From the NCBI GenBank assembly GCA_009739215.1, contig VSJF01000010.1:806001-870000 (forward strand): a stretch of DNA of 64,000 nt. The letters run 5' to 3'. This document shows, in pieces, positions 1-10,295 of the stretch; the first letter of the stretch is position 1; the number at the start of each line of letters is the position of its first letter. The translations under genes were made by a program, and so were the position numbers. A model generated the notes under the pieces. The model had not been told where the DNA came from and searched no databases. It saw only the letters and a program-made list of their open reading frames with translations. The DNA comes from Floccularia luteovirens. Lineage: Eukaryota; Basidiomycota; Agaricomycetes; Agaricales; Squamanitaceae.

Positions 1-71
1 ATTCTTCCTTTCCCTTCTATTCTACTACTATCTTATACTGTCTGTACATATAGCAGTAGACTATTGTAATA
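1..71 (-). mobile_element. LTR-A fragment at window edge
   Basis: Reverse complement of the first 71 bases of the LTR that bounds Copia-1 (LTR-A, which starts TGTTACAATAG). The remainder lies outside the window, so a target duplication cannot be checked. Confidence 0.85.
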
Positions 72-1139
72 CTACCCCCATCTAAGGATAAAGATGTAGG
101 GTACAGAATTGGAACTCTCTTTAGATGTTCAGCCAATAAGTCAAATAAAAACACATTTTGTGAAATGTATCATATCATGGGAGGACAAAGAAGTTGCTGT
201 CATTATTAATTTATCACAAGTATATCTTAGTTTTTTCTTGATTTCACTGATAATTGATTACTAAGAATACTGTAGGTGCTTTCAGTATGAATGTATATGA
301 ATGTACCAAAATCTCTGTTCCACCATTTGTTTTATAGACTATAAAAGCATCTCCAAAACAATGCTTACCTGCTTGTTTATTTTCAGTGTATTCTTATGTA
401 GACTACAAGTGAGGCTCCAAACCAAATCTAGGAAAGTTTGGATTACAAGGGAGCATAGCTTGTTGGTAGCACATTTGAGAACTCAAATAACATGCTTATA
501 ATAATGTTTAGATAACAAGCACTTGCTAAACTTTATAAAATGATACTTTACACCCTACACCCTCTTACAATTGGCCTCATCAACTATTGTTGTGCTATAT
601 TCATGACTCCCGCCTCAGCCAACTATTCCTAAATTGGACACATTACTTATGCAGTGCCCCAAATAATATCTGTGGATTTACTAGCTAGAATGGAGCAATG
701 CAACACAATGAGACACAGCCCTGCTGTCTGCCAAGTCAATAAAATTTCAATGGAGAACCATCAATTCATGAACGACATGCAGGTAGATTGCTGAGCCAAT
801 TGATTCTTACTCCAGATTTCTGGCCACCAACAGGGATTCGTTTTCTGGAATTAGGACAGAGAAATATAACATGAGTGATATTTGACATTGAGCTCCACTG
901 ATCAGTAAGTCAATAAACTTTTGACAGAGATTCACCAATTCACTAGCAATTACATCAATTACTACAATTAGCAATTTACTTTGCAGATTAGAATGGAATA
1001 ACACAAGTAATCAGTTATTACACAAGTTAGGTTTTTTTCTGAAATTTCACATCAGTTCAATATTTAAGCCTCTTTGTCTATGATTGTAATGCATCATCCT
1101 AACCTCAAATCTCTCAGTATATACACGCTCTCACATAAA
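72..1139. other. AT-rich stretch, no gene seen
   Basis: I see no coding exon with recognisable similarity, no LTR and no clear tandem repeat. Short open frames here lack any conserved motif and look fortuitous. Confidence 0.5.
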
Positions 1140-1532
1140 ATGTCTTTGCAAGCAGTGAAAGTGGGTGGAACTACTAAAAAAATTGTTCCACTCTCTGTTA
1201 ATGCTGTGATGTCCTCCTTGCATAATTTTCTGTTTCTTTGTTAAAGGTCTCTTACTAATGCCCAACTAGCTATTGTAATAGATGTCAATTCAGACAATAG
1301 TCAAGATATGAAAATGCCCCCTCCTGCTTCTGCTGGGCTTGCCAGCTCCTCCACAGTAGCCACCCCTGACATTATTCTGCCACCCATCCAGCTAGGTGCT
1401 GCTAATACCTCTGCACCACCTGCCCAACCAGATGCCACTGCCATCACTTATACCATTGCTCCAGATAGTCCAGCAAGTAGGTGGTACACCATCACAGCTG
1501 GCACTAAAGTTGGTGTCTTCAACAACATGTAA
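1140..1532 (+). pseudogene. 5' part of an RNase H1 N-terminal-domain gene, interrupted
   Basis: An open stretch from about 1250 encodes a Pro/Ala/Ser-rich linker followed by SRWYTITAGTKVGVFNNM. That matches the start of the RNase H1 N-terminal (caulimovirus TAV-like) hybrid-binding domain, W-Y-x-V-x-x-G-x-x-x-G-V-F. A likely ATG is at 1140, with a probable short intron before about 1245 (acceptor TTAAAG). The exon ends at a good donor, GTAAGT, near 1530. The rest of the domain is missing because a LINE begins about 65 bp downstream, in what would be the intron. Such domains are common in uncharacterised, often repeat-linked Agaricomycete proteins. The family call is from the short motif only; the ATG is uncertain. 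Confidence 0.5.
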
Positions 1533-2276
1533 GTAACTTATTCTAATTTGCATTTTACATTACTGAAGAAATATTTAGTGCAGTTGTTAGTGCATATTTT
1601 TTTTTTTTTTTTTTTTTAAATCTTTGTATTGATCGTTGGGGCATTGCCCTATATAGATCATTATATGCTTTGTATATACTTCTATTTAACTATAGTGGTT
1701 TATGATTGATTTTCTCTATGTAGTTTGTTGTTTGGCTGGTGCCTAAGGAGTAAGGTGATGCTTTGGGTATCATATTACAAGTATTCTACTATAAGGTAGC
1801 TGGGGAATTAGGAGAGATTGATGAGTTTTGAATGGTGATAATTAATATGTAAGAGACTGTGAAAATAAGGAGGGATGGAGATAGAGAGAGAATAGCAAGA
1901 GATAGTGAAAAGTAGAGACTGATAGAGGGTGGAGATGAGATTGGGAATGAGATTGGAAATGACAGTGAGCTATGAAAGGATGTTGCTGATAGGTGGCTGC
2001 AATGTTTGAGTATGTGTTTGATCGAGTGTGTGGGGGATGTTATCGACACATGGAGGATTCTATGCACAGCTGATATACTTCTTTGCTTTTAGTCTCTCTG
2101 ATGATGGTTTCTCAAAACTTCTGTATGTTTCCTTGAATCTTTCAGTAGCATTTATATATTTGAATAGGGATTGCCATGTCTTTCTGTCACTTAGGAGCTT
2201 GCTCATTTGTTTTGCTGCTTGTCCGAGTTCCCTTTGCATTTGCCATCTATGCTGGATGACTCCCAGACATTCAATC

Positions 2277-2916
2277 TGTTACAATAGTCTACTCCTACAT
2301 GTACAGACATACTAGGATAGAGGATAGTAAGAGGATAGAATAGTATAGTATGTAATAATAGACAGGAGGGGAAAGGAAGAATGGGTTCTGGTAGGAAACC
2401 AGTGGTCTTATATAGATACCAGAGGTGCTTCTATCAGGGTAGCCTAGAAGCACTCAGGGTAGACTAGAAGCACTGGTATCATAGCAACAGAAGTAGACTA
2501 GAAGCTGTCAGGGTAAGCTAGAAGCACTACCCTGAGCAGTCTAGAACAGTAGTCTAGGCCTTCCTGTATTATATATAAGGAGGCCTCTGTAGCATACTGT
2601 TACAATACTCTAGTCCTACATACCCAGACACTACTACATAGATAATACATAAAGATATAATAAGTAGAGTAGAAGTTGTAGTAGTGAAGTGGGGGAAAGG
2701 AAGAATGGGGAGTGGCATCAGACCAGTGGCCTTATATATTGTACCAGGGACACCTGGTACACAAACAAGGCCAAACTACTAGGTGGTCTGTGCACACTCT
2801 CCAAACATATATAAGGAGGCACTTATGCCTACTTTTCCCCCCAACCAAATACACACTGTTTTCACTCAAACACATACTTTCCCCCCAAGTGAATACACTA
2901 TATTTACACTCTAACA
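2277..2916 (+). mobile_element. Solo LTR-A with TSD CAATC, itself interrupted
   Basis: Starts TGTTACAATAG and ends TCTAACA, matching the Copia-1 LTR. Direct repeats CAATC flank it at 2272-2276 and 2917-2921. It sits in the LINE ORF between the conserved His and last Cys of the CCHC motif. It is split by a second solo LTR at 2598-2872. Confidence 0.93.
2598..2872 (+). mobile_element. Solo LTR-D nested in LTR-A, TSD CATAC
   Basis: A 275-bp unit beginning TGTTACAATACTCTAG and ending CTCAAACA, flanked by CATAC at 2593-2597 and 2873-2877. Its ends resemble LTR-A but the middle differs, so it is a related family or subfamily. Insertion order is LINE, then LTR-A, then this unit. Confidence 0.92.
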
Positions 2917-4132
2917 CAATCAGGAAGTGTTTGACTGTTTTGATGCTGCCTGTTCTGCACATTTCACAAATTGGTATGTTAGCCTTTTTGATGTGGGCAA
3001 GGTATGTGTTCAGTGGGATATGTTCCATTCTAAGCTGTACTAGTAGGCTTGAGTTTCTCCTGGCAATGTCATATATGTTTTTCCTGAAGAGGGAGGTAGG
3101 GTATGTGTGATTGTATCGCACAATCTTTTCATAGTGTGGAGATTTTTTGTATGTCTCTTTCACATTCTCTAGGAGTTGTTTGCGTGCTTTTTGTTTGACT
3201 GCTGATTTGCTAAGGGGTAATCCCTTTGCTAGGAAGTTTGGCAACCTTCTCAACATGAGCCCCTCTGCTGCTTTCTTGGCTTCGATGTCTGCCTTTTCAT
3301 TGCCTGAAATGCTGTTATGACCAGGTGACTATATGACTTGTATTTCGATGCCGGGTGTGTTGCCCACTAGTAATTCAACTTCCCTATGTATCTGGTCTAT
3401 CATGTACTGACCAGCATGCTATATGTGGCTTGTGAGGGCATGTATTGCAGCTTGGTTATTAATTGCGATTATGGCCTTGCATACATTCTGAATTCATTTT
3501 ATGAGTTCCAAAGCAAGAAGAATTCTGACACATTCAGCCTCATAGACTGTGTGCTCCTGTTCTGTGCCCAGGTAATAGTGCAATGGTCTTGGCTAACAGA
3601 AGTTTTCATACAGTATTGCTGCTGCACCTATATCTTCTTTGTAGCCTGATCTGTCATAGTAGATTTTTACGTCTGCTGCCTGGGTTCTGTCATTTCTGAT
3701 TGCATCCTTTTTGGGCTCTATTAGGGTGGAGATTGGGCTAGTCCATCCCAGTGGTTGACAATGCATTTCCATTTTTTCCATGCGTTGGGGCTGGACACTG
3801 AGATAGTGCATTATATGATGTAGTAGGGCTTTATGTGTGGGATTTTTCATCTTGTGGTGTGTAACTGCCAGTCTGTTTAATGGATGGGTGGTTGCGAGGG
3901 TTGCGATTCTGATGGCTGATCGTTGGTGGATATTTTCCACTGCAGATTCTATGGGGAGAATGTCTGCATGGGCATCGAGAGAATCTGTAGGAGTGGATTT
4001 CAGGGTGCCTGTGATCTTGATGGCCACCATTCTTTGGATCTTCCTGTTGAAGTTCAAACCGAACTCTGCAATTGTACTACTGTAAGCAGTCAGATACAAT
4101 GCAAGAAACCCTCTAAAATGCGTTCAAACAAG

Positions 4133-4461
4133 TGTAATATGATTAACTTTGTTTTCAGCAAGTATCTAGTATCTATCTCTAGATACATAAGGAAAGCGCA
4201 CTTGTTTGGCCCTGTTGTACCCAGGAAACCATAAGGCGTGATAAATAGTGTCCACTATATCGCGTTTGAGTGTTTTGCAACACTCAGTGGACCTACAACT
4301 ACAAAACAAAAGCAGAAACATTAAGAAATGTAAACTAAGTGTAAAAGTGCGAAATGAAAGTATTTTACTAATGCCACTATTGTGGCATTTACATTAAAGT
4401 GCACAAAGTGCGAACTAATACTTTACTAATGCCTGTGTTATGGCATCTACTAACTTTAACA
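4133..4461 (-). mobile_element. Probable 3' LTR of Copia-2 (LTR-C)
   Basis: On the minus strand a polypurine tract (AAGGGGGAC, complement of 4462-4470) is followed directly by TGTTAAAGTTAG, as expected for the start of a 3' LTR after the Copia-2 RNase H gene. The right boundary (4461) is firm. The left boundary at 4133 is chosen because the unit would end ATATTACA and because the LINE frame stops there. The partner LTR is missing, so this end is an inference. Confidence 0.6.
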
Positions 4462-4609
4462 GTCCCCCTTGACAGAATACAGGGTTGAACTTTAATGTCT
4501 AATAGTACTATAAAAAGTGTTCCATGTTTAAAAATCAAAAATGCGAAAATGAATCAAAATCAAGCAATCCAGAGTAACTGCCAATTCTCCCCCCTAATCC
4601 TGCAAGCCT

Positions 4610-5316
4610 TTACATCTCTAATCCCATTAAGCTACGCAGTTTTAAGACCTGAGCACGAGGCAAGGCTTTAGTGAGTAGGTCTGCAGGCATTGATTCAGTT
4701 GGGAGGTATTGTGGTGCAATAGCTTTGTCTGCCACTTTATCCCTGAGCCAGTAGTAGTCAAGATCCAAGTGTTTCATATGTCCATGGTGTTCAGGATTTT
4801 TAGCAACAGTCATAGAAGACTGATTATCCATAAACAAAGTAGCAGGTTTAGGTACTTTGTAACCAAGTTCATGCAGAAGATGCTGTATCCAGACAATCTC
4901 TTTTCCTGCTGCAACTCCAGCCACATACTCTGCTTCTGTAGTAGACAATGTCACAATTGGTTGCAATTTACTGCTCCAACACACTGCTCCTGTTCCCACT
5001 TTAATCATGTAACCAGATGTTGATTTCCCATTGTCTCTATCACCACCATGATCTGCATCACTGTATCCTGTAAACAAATCACTGGTTGCACTGTCAGGTC
5101 CATAGGTAAGTCTCATGTTGACTGTCCCTTTGAGATATCTGAACACATGCTTGACTGCTTTCCAGTGCTGCATTCCAGGATTGGAGTTGAATCTAGCCAA
5201 CACTCCAGCAGTGAATGCAATATCAGGTCTAGACATTGTAGCCAAGTACATTAGGGAACCAACTGCATTCATATAAGGGATGTTTCGCATTTCTTGAACT
5301 TCCTCTGCTGTCTGAG
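4610..5316 (-). pseudogene. Copia-2 RT C-terminus and RNase H (partial)
   Basis: Minus-strand Ty1/Copia pol end: YMNAVGSLMYLATMSRPDIAF, YSDADHGGDRDNGKSTSGY, LSTTEAEYVAG (RNase H acidic residues present), FMDNQSS, then a stop at 4610. The frame is open across the whole fragment. It is cut at 5316 by the left LTR of Copia-1. Upstream RT motifs, including YVDD, are absent from this side and from the other Copia-2 piece at 10296-11080. It is close to but distinct from Copia-1. Confidence 0.88.
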
Positions 5317-5640
5317 TGTTACAATAGTCTACTGCTATATGTACAGACAGTATAAGATAGTAGTAGAATAGAAGGGAAAGGAAGAATGAGTTCTGGTTGG
5401 AAACCAGTGGTCTTATATAGATACCAGAGGTGCTTCTATCAGGGTTGCCTAGAAGCACTCAGGGTAGACTAGAAGCATTGGTATCATAGCAACAGAAGTA
5501 GACTAGAAGCTGTCAGGGTAAGCTAGAAGCACTACCCTGAGCAGTCTAGAACAGTAGTCTAGGCCTTCCTGTATTATATATAAGGAGGCCTCTGTAGCAT
5601 ACTTTCCCACTACTGAATACACACTATTCACACTTTAACA
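5317..5640 (+). repeat. 5' LTR of Copia-1
   Basis: 324 bp, from TGTTACAATAG to TTTAACA. It contains ATATATAAGG (near 5575), a likely TATA box for the element's transcript, and a degenerate tandem run of AGAAGCACTCAGGGTAGACT-like units. Confidence 0.93.
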
Positions 5641-5643
5641 ATT

Positions 5644-5681
5644 CCCCTATTCCCCTCCCTACCCCTCCCTACCCCTCCCTC
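5644..5681 (-). other. G-quadruplex-forming motif in Copia-1 leader
   Basis: The plus strand is a series of CCCC and CCCTCCC blocks, so the minus strand reads as at least four G3-4 tracts separated by 1-3 bases. It lies just inside the left LTR, in the untranslated leader. The motif is visible; folding is inferred. Confidence 0.6.
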
Positions 5682-5837
5682 ACTTTTTTCACTTCTTTTC
5701 CTTTCCCTCATCCTTTAATTTCTTTTGGCTGTCCTAGAACCCTACCTTTATCAAGGGCTTGGTTGCATTCTAGTTGACTTGCACCTTTAATTCCTTTTAC
5801 ACACCCCTCTCCCTTGCTGCATTTACCATAATCCACC

Positions 5838-7658
5838 ATGTCTAAAGGACCAGATATTAAAAAACTGGGACTTGACAACTACAATCAATGGAGTGGAGAA
5901 ATCCAAGCCTGGTTCAGGGCTCATCAGCTGTTGCACATTGTGTGTGGCATCAAAAAGAGACCTGAAGCCATGGAATCCTCTAAAGATTATGAGTTGCAAA
6001 TACAAAGACAGGATGACTGGGACAGTAAAGCCCAGAAAGCAGCTGGATGGCTATACCTTAGTGTAGAGTCATCTCAGACTGTGCATCTGATTGGGATAGA
6101 GGATGACCCTGTTGCAATATGGGAAGCCTTAAAGTCTGTGCACCTCCAGCAAAAACCTGGTGCCAGATTTAATGCCTATGATGACTTGTTCAGCATCAGA
6201 AAAACAGAGGAGGAGTCCTTGCAGTCACTTGCAAATAGGGTCACTGCAGCAATGCAGCAGATTAACAATCTGAGACCTAGGGACTTCACTCTGAAACAGC
6301 TGGATGAGGAGTTGTTGTGTATGGCCATGATTAGGGCTCTTCCAGATCAGTACAGTAATTTTGTGTCAAACCTGATGCAGAGTGACAAACTGGATAGAGC
6401 TTCTATCACCCTAGCATTCCACACTGAGGAAACTCAGAGGATAAGGAGATCTGCACCTCAAGTCTCAGAGGTTGCAAACAAGGTCTCCACAGACAAGGGA
6501 AAACAGAAGCAATCTAGCTCTGCTACTACCACTTATCCTCCTTGTTACTTCTGTGGTAAACAAGGTCATTCCTTCAAAAGGTGTTCTTTATTTTTAGCAA
6601 AACAGGCAGAGGCAAAGGCAGTCAATTCCCAGGAATCAGCAGGAAAGGCAAGTATCTTTTCACAAGTACAATTAGATAACCCACTTTCCCATCATGCTAA
6701 CTATGATTGGAATGCAGACTCAGGAGCCACATCCCACATGACTCCACATAAACACTGGCTCAGAGATTATAAATCCTGCCAGATCCCTATTAGACTAGCT
6801 GACAACACTACTATATATTCTTCTGGTGTTGGAAGCATTCTCTTCAGACCATTTATTAATGGTGTGGAAACACAATCTCTTTTATTTACTAGAGTTCTTC
6901 ATGTTCCACAATTACAAAGCAATCTTCTTTCCATTCTCTTTCTTGTCAGACACAAAGGCTATGATATATCCATTGATTCTCAATTCATTCACTTTAATCA
7001 ATCCAGTAGACAGCTTTTCACAGCTAGTATTAATAGCCACAATGCTGCATTCCTGGATGGGATTACTGTCTCTGCTTGCCTAGAATCTGCAAACCTCTCC
7101 TCTACTCTCCCACTGGACCTTGGACTTTGGCATAGGAGATTTGGCCACTACAATCATGCTAGTGTTAAGCAACTTCATTCCATGCACATGGTAACTGGCA
7201 TGCATCTTGGCAATAACTCCAAATCAGACCCAGTCTGTGAGCCATGCCTTTCAGGCAAAATGCATGCTAGTCCATTTCCCACTTCAGATTCTAGAGCTTT
7301 AAAACCTCTTGAACTGGTGCATATGGATTTGAAAGGCCCAATCCAAGTCAAGTCTATAGGTGGTTACCAGTATTGGATCATCTTTGTTGATGACTGTACT
7401 AGATTCAAATGTGGTTTTGGACTCAGAAGGAAATCAGACACCTTTGATGCCTTTAAGCAGTTCAAAGCATATGCTGAGAACTTGCACAACTCTAGCATTA
7501 AATGCATAAGAGAAGACAAAGGCTCTGAGTTCATGTCCAATGAATTTAATCAGTACTGCATTGATAATGGTATCCAGAGACATCACACAGTCAGAAACAG
7601 GCCACAGCAAAATGGGGATGTTGAAAGGGCAAACAGAAATGCCCTACTGTCTCATTAA
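5838..7658 (+). pseudogene. Copia-1 gag, protease and integrase (truncated by frameshift)
   Basis: Begins at an ATG about 200 bp after the LTR. In order: a Copia-type gag (residues 1 to about 215), a CCHC zinc knuckle CYFCGKQGHSFKRC (about 232-245), aspartic protease DSGATSHMT (about 290), integrase HHCC zinc region (WHRRFGH ... CEPC, about 430-470), and the integrase core with HMDLKGP, an Asp at IREDKGSEF, and the Glu of QQNGDVERANR. Right after ERANR about 40 residues are missing and the frame shifts, giving a stop at 7656-7658. The downstream frame resumes at 7640. Protease and integrase acidic residues are kept, but the polyprotein would not reach RT. Confidence 0.9.
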
Positions 7659-9943
7659 AAGACAGGACTCCCTATGAAGCTTGGCACTGTAAGAAACCTG
7701 ATGTGACACATCTCAGAGTATTTGGATGTTTAGCATATGTCCATGTACAAAAGGACAAAAGGAGATCTTTTGGATCACATATGGAGAAATGTGTCTTTGT
7801 TGGTTATCCAGCAGGATATAAAGGGTGGCAGTTTTACAATCCAGTAACAAGGAAGTTCATTATCTCAGAAAGAGCTGAGTTTGATGAGAGATACTTTCCT
7901 GGGATAAAACCCACTGTGATGAACTCCATTCCATCTCCAGATACTGTAAATCCTGTCAATGGCAGTGACATGCCAGATTTAGGGGGGTATGACATTCCTA
8001 CAAATCAGTCAGCCACTCCCACTATCTCTTCATCTGTAGTTCATCTGCCAATGCAGCCAGACAATGAGCATTCTCCTCTTGTACTGCCTGTTCAAGCAGA
8101 ATATGAACCTCCTCCTTCTCCACTTGTACTTGCCACTCCACTACAGTCACCTAGTCCTCAACCAATCTCCTTGCCATGCACTCCTGTCAGACAATTCACA
8201 CCCAATCCAGTAACTCCTCCTTTAGCTCTTAGGAGAACCAGAAGGAATATTCAACCTCCTGGTGAATGGTGGAAAGTCAGACACTCCCCTGCAATCCCTG
8301 AGACTTCTTCTGAATCTGAAGCAGATGTTGCTGATGATGAAGAAGAGTTCAGTGGTGTTGCTACTGCTACTGGTGTTACAGAGCCTAATACATACAAACA
8401 GGCAATGAAAGCACCAGATGCAGAACTATGGAGACAGGCAGCTACAGATGAGCTTAAAGCTCTTATGGACAATGGTACTTGGGAATTGGCCTTGTTGCCA
8501 AAGGACAGACAGGCAATTGGTAGTAAATGGGTGTTCAAAGTAAAGAGGAATGCAGATGGCTCAGTTGAAAGATACAAAGCTAGACTAGTTGCAAAGGGGT
8601 TCTCTCAGAGACCAGGCTTGGACTTCACTGAAGTCTTTGCACCCACATTCAGAATGGCTTCAATCAGAACCATTATTGCACTAGCAGCTAAACACAACTA
8701 CCATCTGCACTCTATTGACATCTCATCTGCCTTCCTGAATGGAGACTTGGAAGAGGATATTTATATGCAACAGCCTGCTGGCTTTGAGCAGCTTGGACCA
8801 GACTATGTTTGTAAACTCAAAAAGTCTATATATGGTCTCAAGCAATCAGCTAGACAATGGAACAAGAAACTGCATGCAGCTCTTAGTAGCATGGGTTATA
8901 GCAGATTGGAATCAGATAGGAGCATCTATGTGTATGCCAAAGAAGGAGTCCTAGTCATTATTCCTGTGTATATTGATGACATTACACTTGCATCAAACTC
9001 AACCTCTAAGATTGATTCCACAATCAAAGAGCTAGAGAGTCACTTTAAACTCAGGAATATTGGACCTACTACTTGGCTGTTAGGCATGAAAATCAGTGTT
9101 GATTCTGCCAAACACACTATCTCCTTATCCCAGCAACAGTACATTAATGACATGCTTGTGCAGTATGGCTTTACTGATTGCAATCCAATCTCTACTCCCA
9201 TGGATCCAGGACTTGTACTAGAGAAAACTCAAACCCTCTCTGATGAGGATGTAGAGTTCATGTCCAAGGTTCCCTACTTGTCTGCTGTTGGCACTCTCAC
9301 CTACTTGGCTCAATGTACTAGACCTGACATCTCATTTGCTGTTGGTACACTTGCTAAGTACAACTCCAATCCTAACCCAAGTCATTGGAAGGCTGTCAAG
9401 CATGTATTTAGATACTTGCAAGGCACTAAGGACTATGAGCTTGTGTACAGGCAAGATGATGCTAAGGAGCTGTTTATCACATACTCTGATGCAAATCATG
9501 GTGCATGCAAAGACACTGGTAGATCTACTGGTGGCTATTGTGTTATGATTGGCAATGGTGCAGTCAGCTGGTCTTCTAAACTGCAGACTTGTGTTGCACT
9601 GTCCTCCACTGAAGCAGAGTACATGGCAGCTGTTGAAGCAGGCAAAGAGCTCAAATGGATGAGAAGCCTACTTGGTGAATTTGGATATACCTTTACTAAG
9701 GCATCTACTCTTTGTATTGACAACCAGTCTGCAATTAGTGTGTCTAAGAATCCAGAACATCATAGTAGAATGAAGCATCTTGACTTGAAGTTCCACTGGC
9801 TTAGAGAGAATGTAGAGTCTGGCATCATCAATCCAATACATGTTGGTACCAATGATATGGTTGCAGACTGTCTTACCAAACCTCTTGCTAGAATCAAGCA
9901 TGACAAATGTAGAATAGGACTTGGCCTTGTATCCAAGAAATAG
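7640..9943 (+). pseudogene. Copia-1 integrase tail, reverse transcriptase and RNase H
   Basis: This is the continuation of the polyprotein in a different frame. It starts with CPTVSLKDRTPYEAWH (integrase C-terminal region), then FVGYPAGYKGW, a Pro/Ser-rich linker, KWVFKVKRNADGSVERYKAR and KGFSQRPGLDFTEVFAP (RT start), the catalytic YIDD at about 8970, YSDANHGACKDTG, LSSTEAEYMA and CIDNQSA (RNase H), and a stop at 9943. No other stop interrupts it. If the upstream frame were intact this would be a full Copia pol. A first ATG in this frame is at 7703, but it is probably not a natural start. Confidence 0.9.
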
Positions 9944-9957
9944 TCTGACATGTAGCA

Positions 9958-9969
9958 TTAAGGGGGCTA
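9958..9969 (+). other. Polypurine tract of Copia-1
   Basis: TTAAGGGGGCTA directly precedes the right LTR (TGTTACAATAG at 9970), the usual plus-strand priming site. Confidence 0.8.
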
Positions 9970-10295
9970 TGTTACAATAGTCTACTGCTATATGTACAGA
10001 CAGTATAAGATAGTAGTAGAATAGAAGGGAAAGGAAGAATGAGTTCTGGTTGGAAACCAGTGGTCTTATATAGATATCAGAGGTGCTTCTATCAGGGTTG
10101 CCTAGAAGCACTCAGGGTAGACTAGAAGCATTGGTATCATAGCAACAGAAGTAGACTAGAAGCTGTCAGGGTAAGCTAGAAGCACTACCCTGAGCAGTCT
10201 AGAACAGTAGTCTAGGCCTTCCTGTATTATATATAAGGAGGCCTCTGTAGCATACTTCCCCCCCAAACTGAATACACACTATTCACAATCTAACA
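9970..10295 (+). repeat. 3' LTR of Copia-1
   Basis: 326 bp, nearly identical to 5317-5640. It ends AATCTAACA and is followed by GGCTC. Confidence 0.93.

Larger units (their letters stand above)
1597..4132 (-). mobile_element. 5'-truncated LINE (non-LTR retrotransposon)
   Basis: The 3' end is marked by a run of 21 T at 1597-1617, a poly(A) tail on the minus strand. A 3' UTR of about 440 bp (1618-2059) follows, then the C-terminal part of an ORF2-like protein with RNase H and CCHC regions. No reverse transcriptase domain remains. The upstream end is cut where another element's LTR begins near 4133. A composite of two nested solo LTRs (2277-2916) splits the ORF. It lies in the intron of the gene at 1140-1532. 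Confidence 0.8.
2060..4132 (-). pseudogene. LINE ORF2 remnant (RNase H plus C-terminal CCHC)
   Basis: Read on the minus strand, the frame shows an RNase H start (VKIYYDRSGYKEDIGAAAIL, degenerate version of the usual TDGS), then the HTVYEAE helix with its catalytic Glu, then SPGHNSISGNEKAD. A CxxC motif (CEMC) with a following His precedes the LTR insertion. Removing the LTR and one CAATC copy restores the final Cys and an open frame to the stop at 2060-2062. Four in-frame stops interrupt it, at 3593-3595, 3495-3497, 3419-3421 and 3329-3331. Each can be explained by one transition from CAG/CAA/TGG. Non-functional. Confidence 0.8.
5317..10295 (+). mobile_element. Copia-1: near-complete Ty1/Copia retrotransposon
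   Basis: Two near-identical LTRs (5317-5640 and 9970-10295) enclose gag, protease, integrase, RT and RNase H in the Copia order. The LTRs differ at only a handful of sites (for example TAGATACCAG versus TAGATATCAG, and the C-run near the end), so the copy is young. Integrase carries a deletion and frameshift at about 7635. The bases next to the LTRs (CTGAG left, GGCTC right) do not form a target duplication. No CpG dinucleotide was found by eye in the whole element. I could not identify a primer binding site after the left LTR. Confidence 0.95.

Noticed and set aside
1308..1532. A plant-virus (caulimovirus) insertion, since the domain is named after a viral protein
   Set aside because: The hybrid-binding domain is also the normal N-terminal domain of cellular RNase H1 and is common in fungal proteins. 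Nothing else viral is present.
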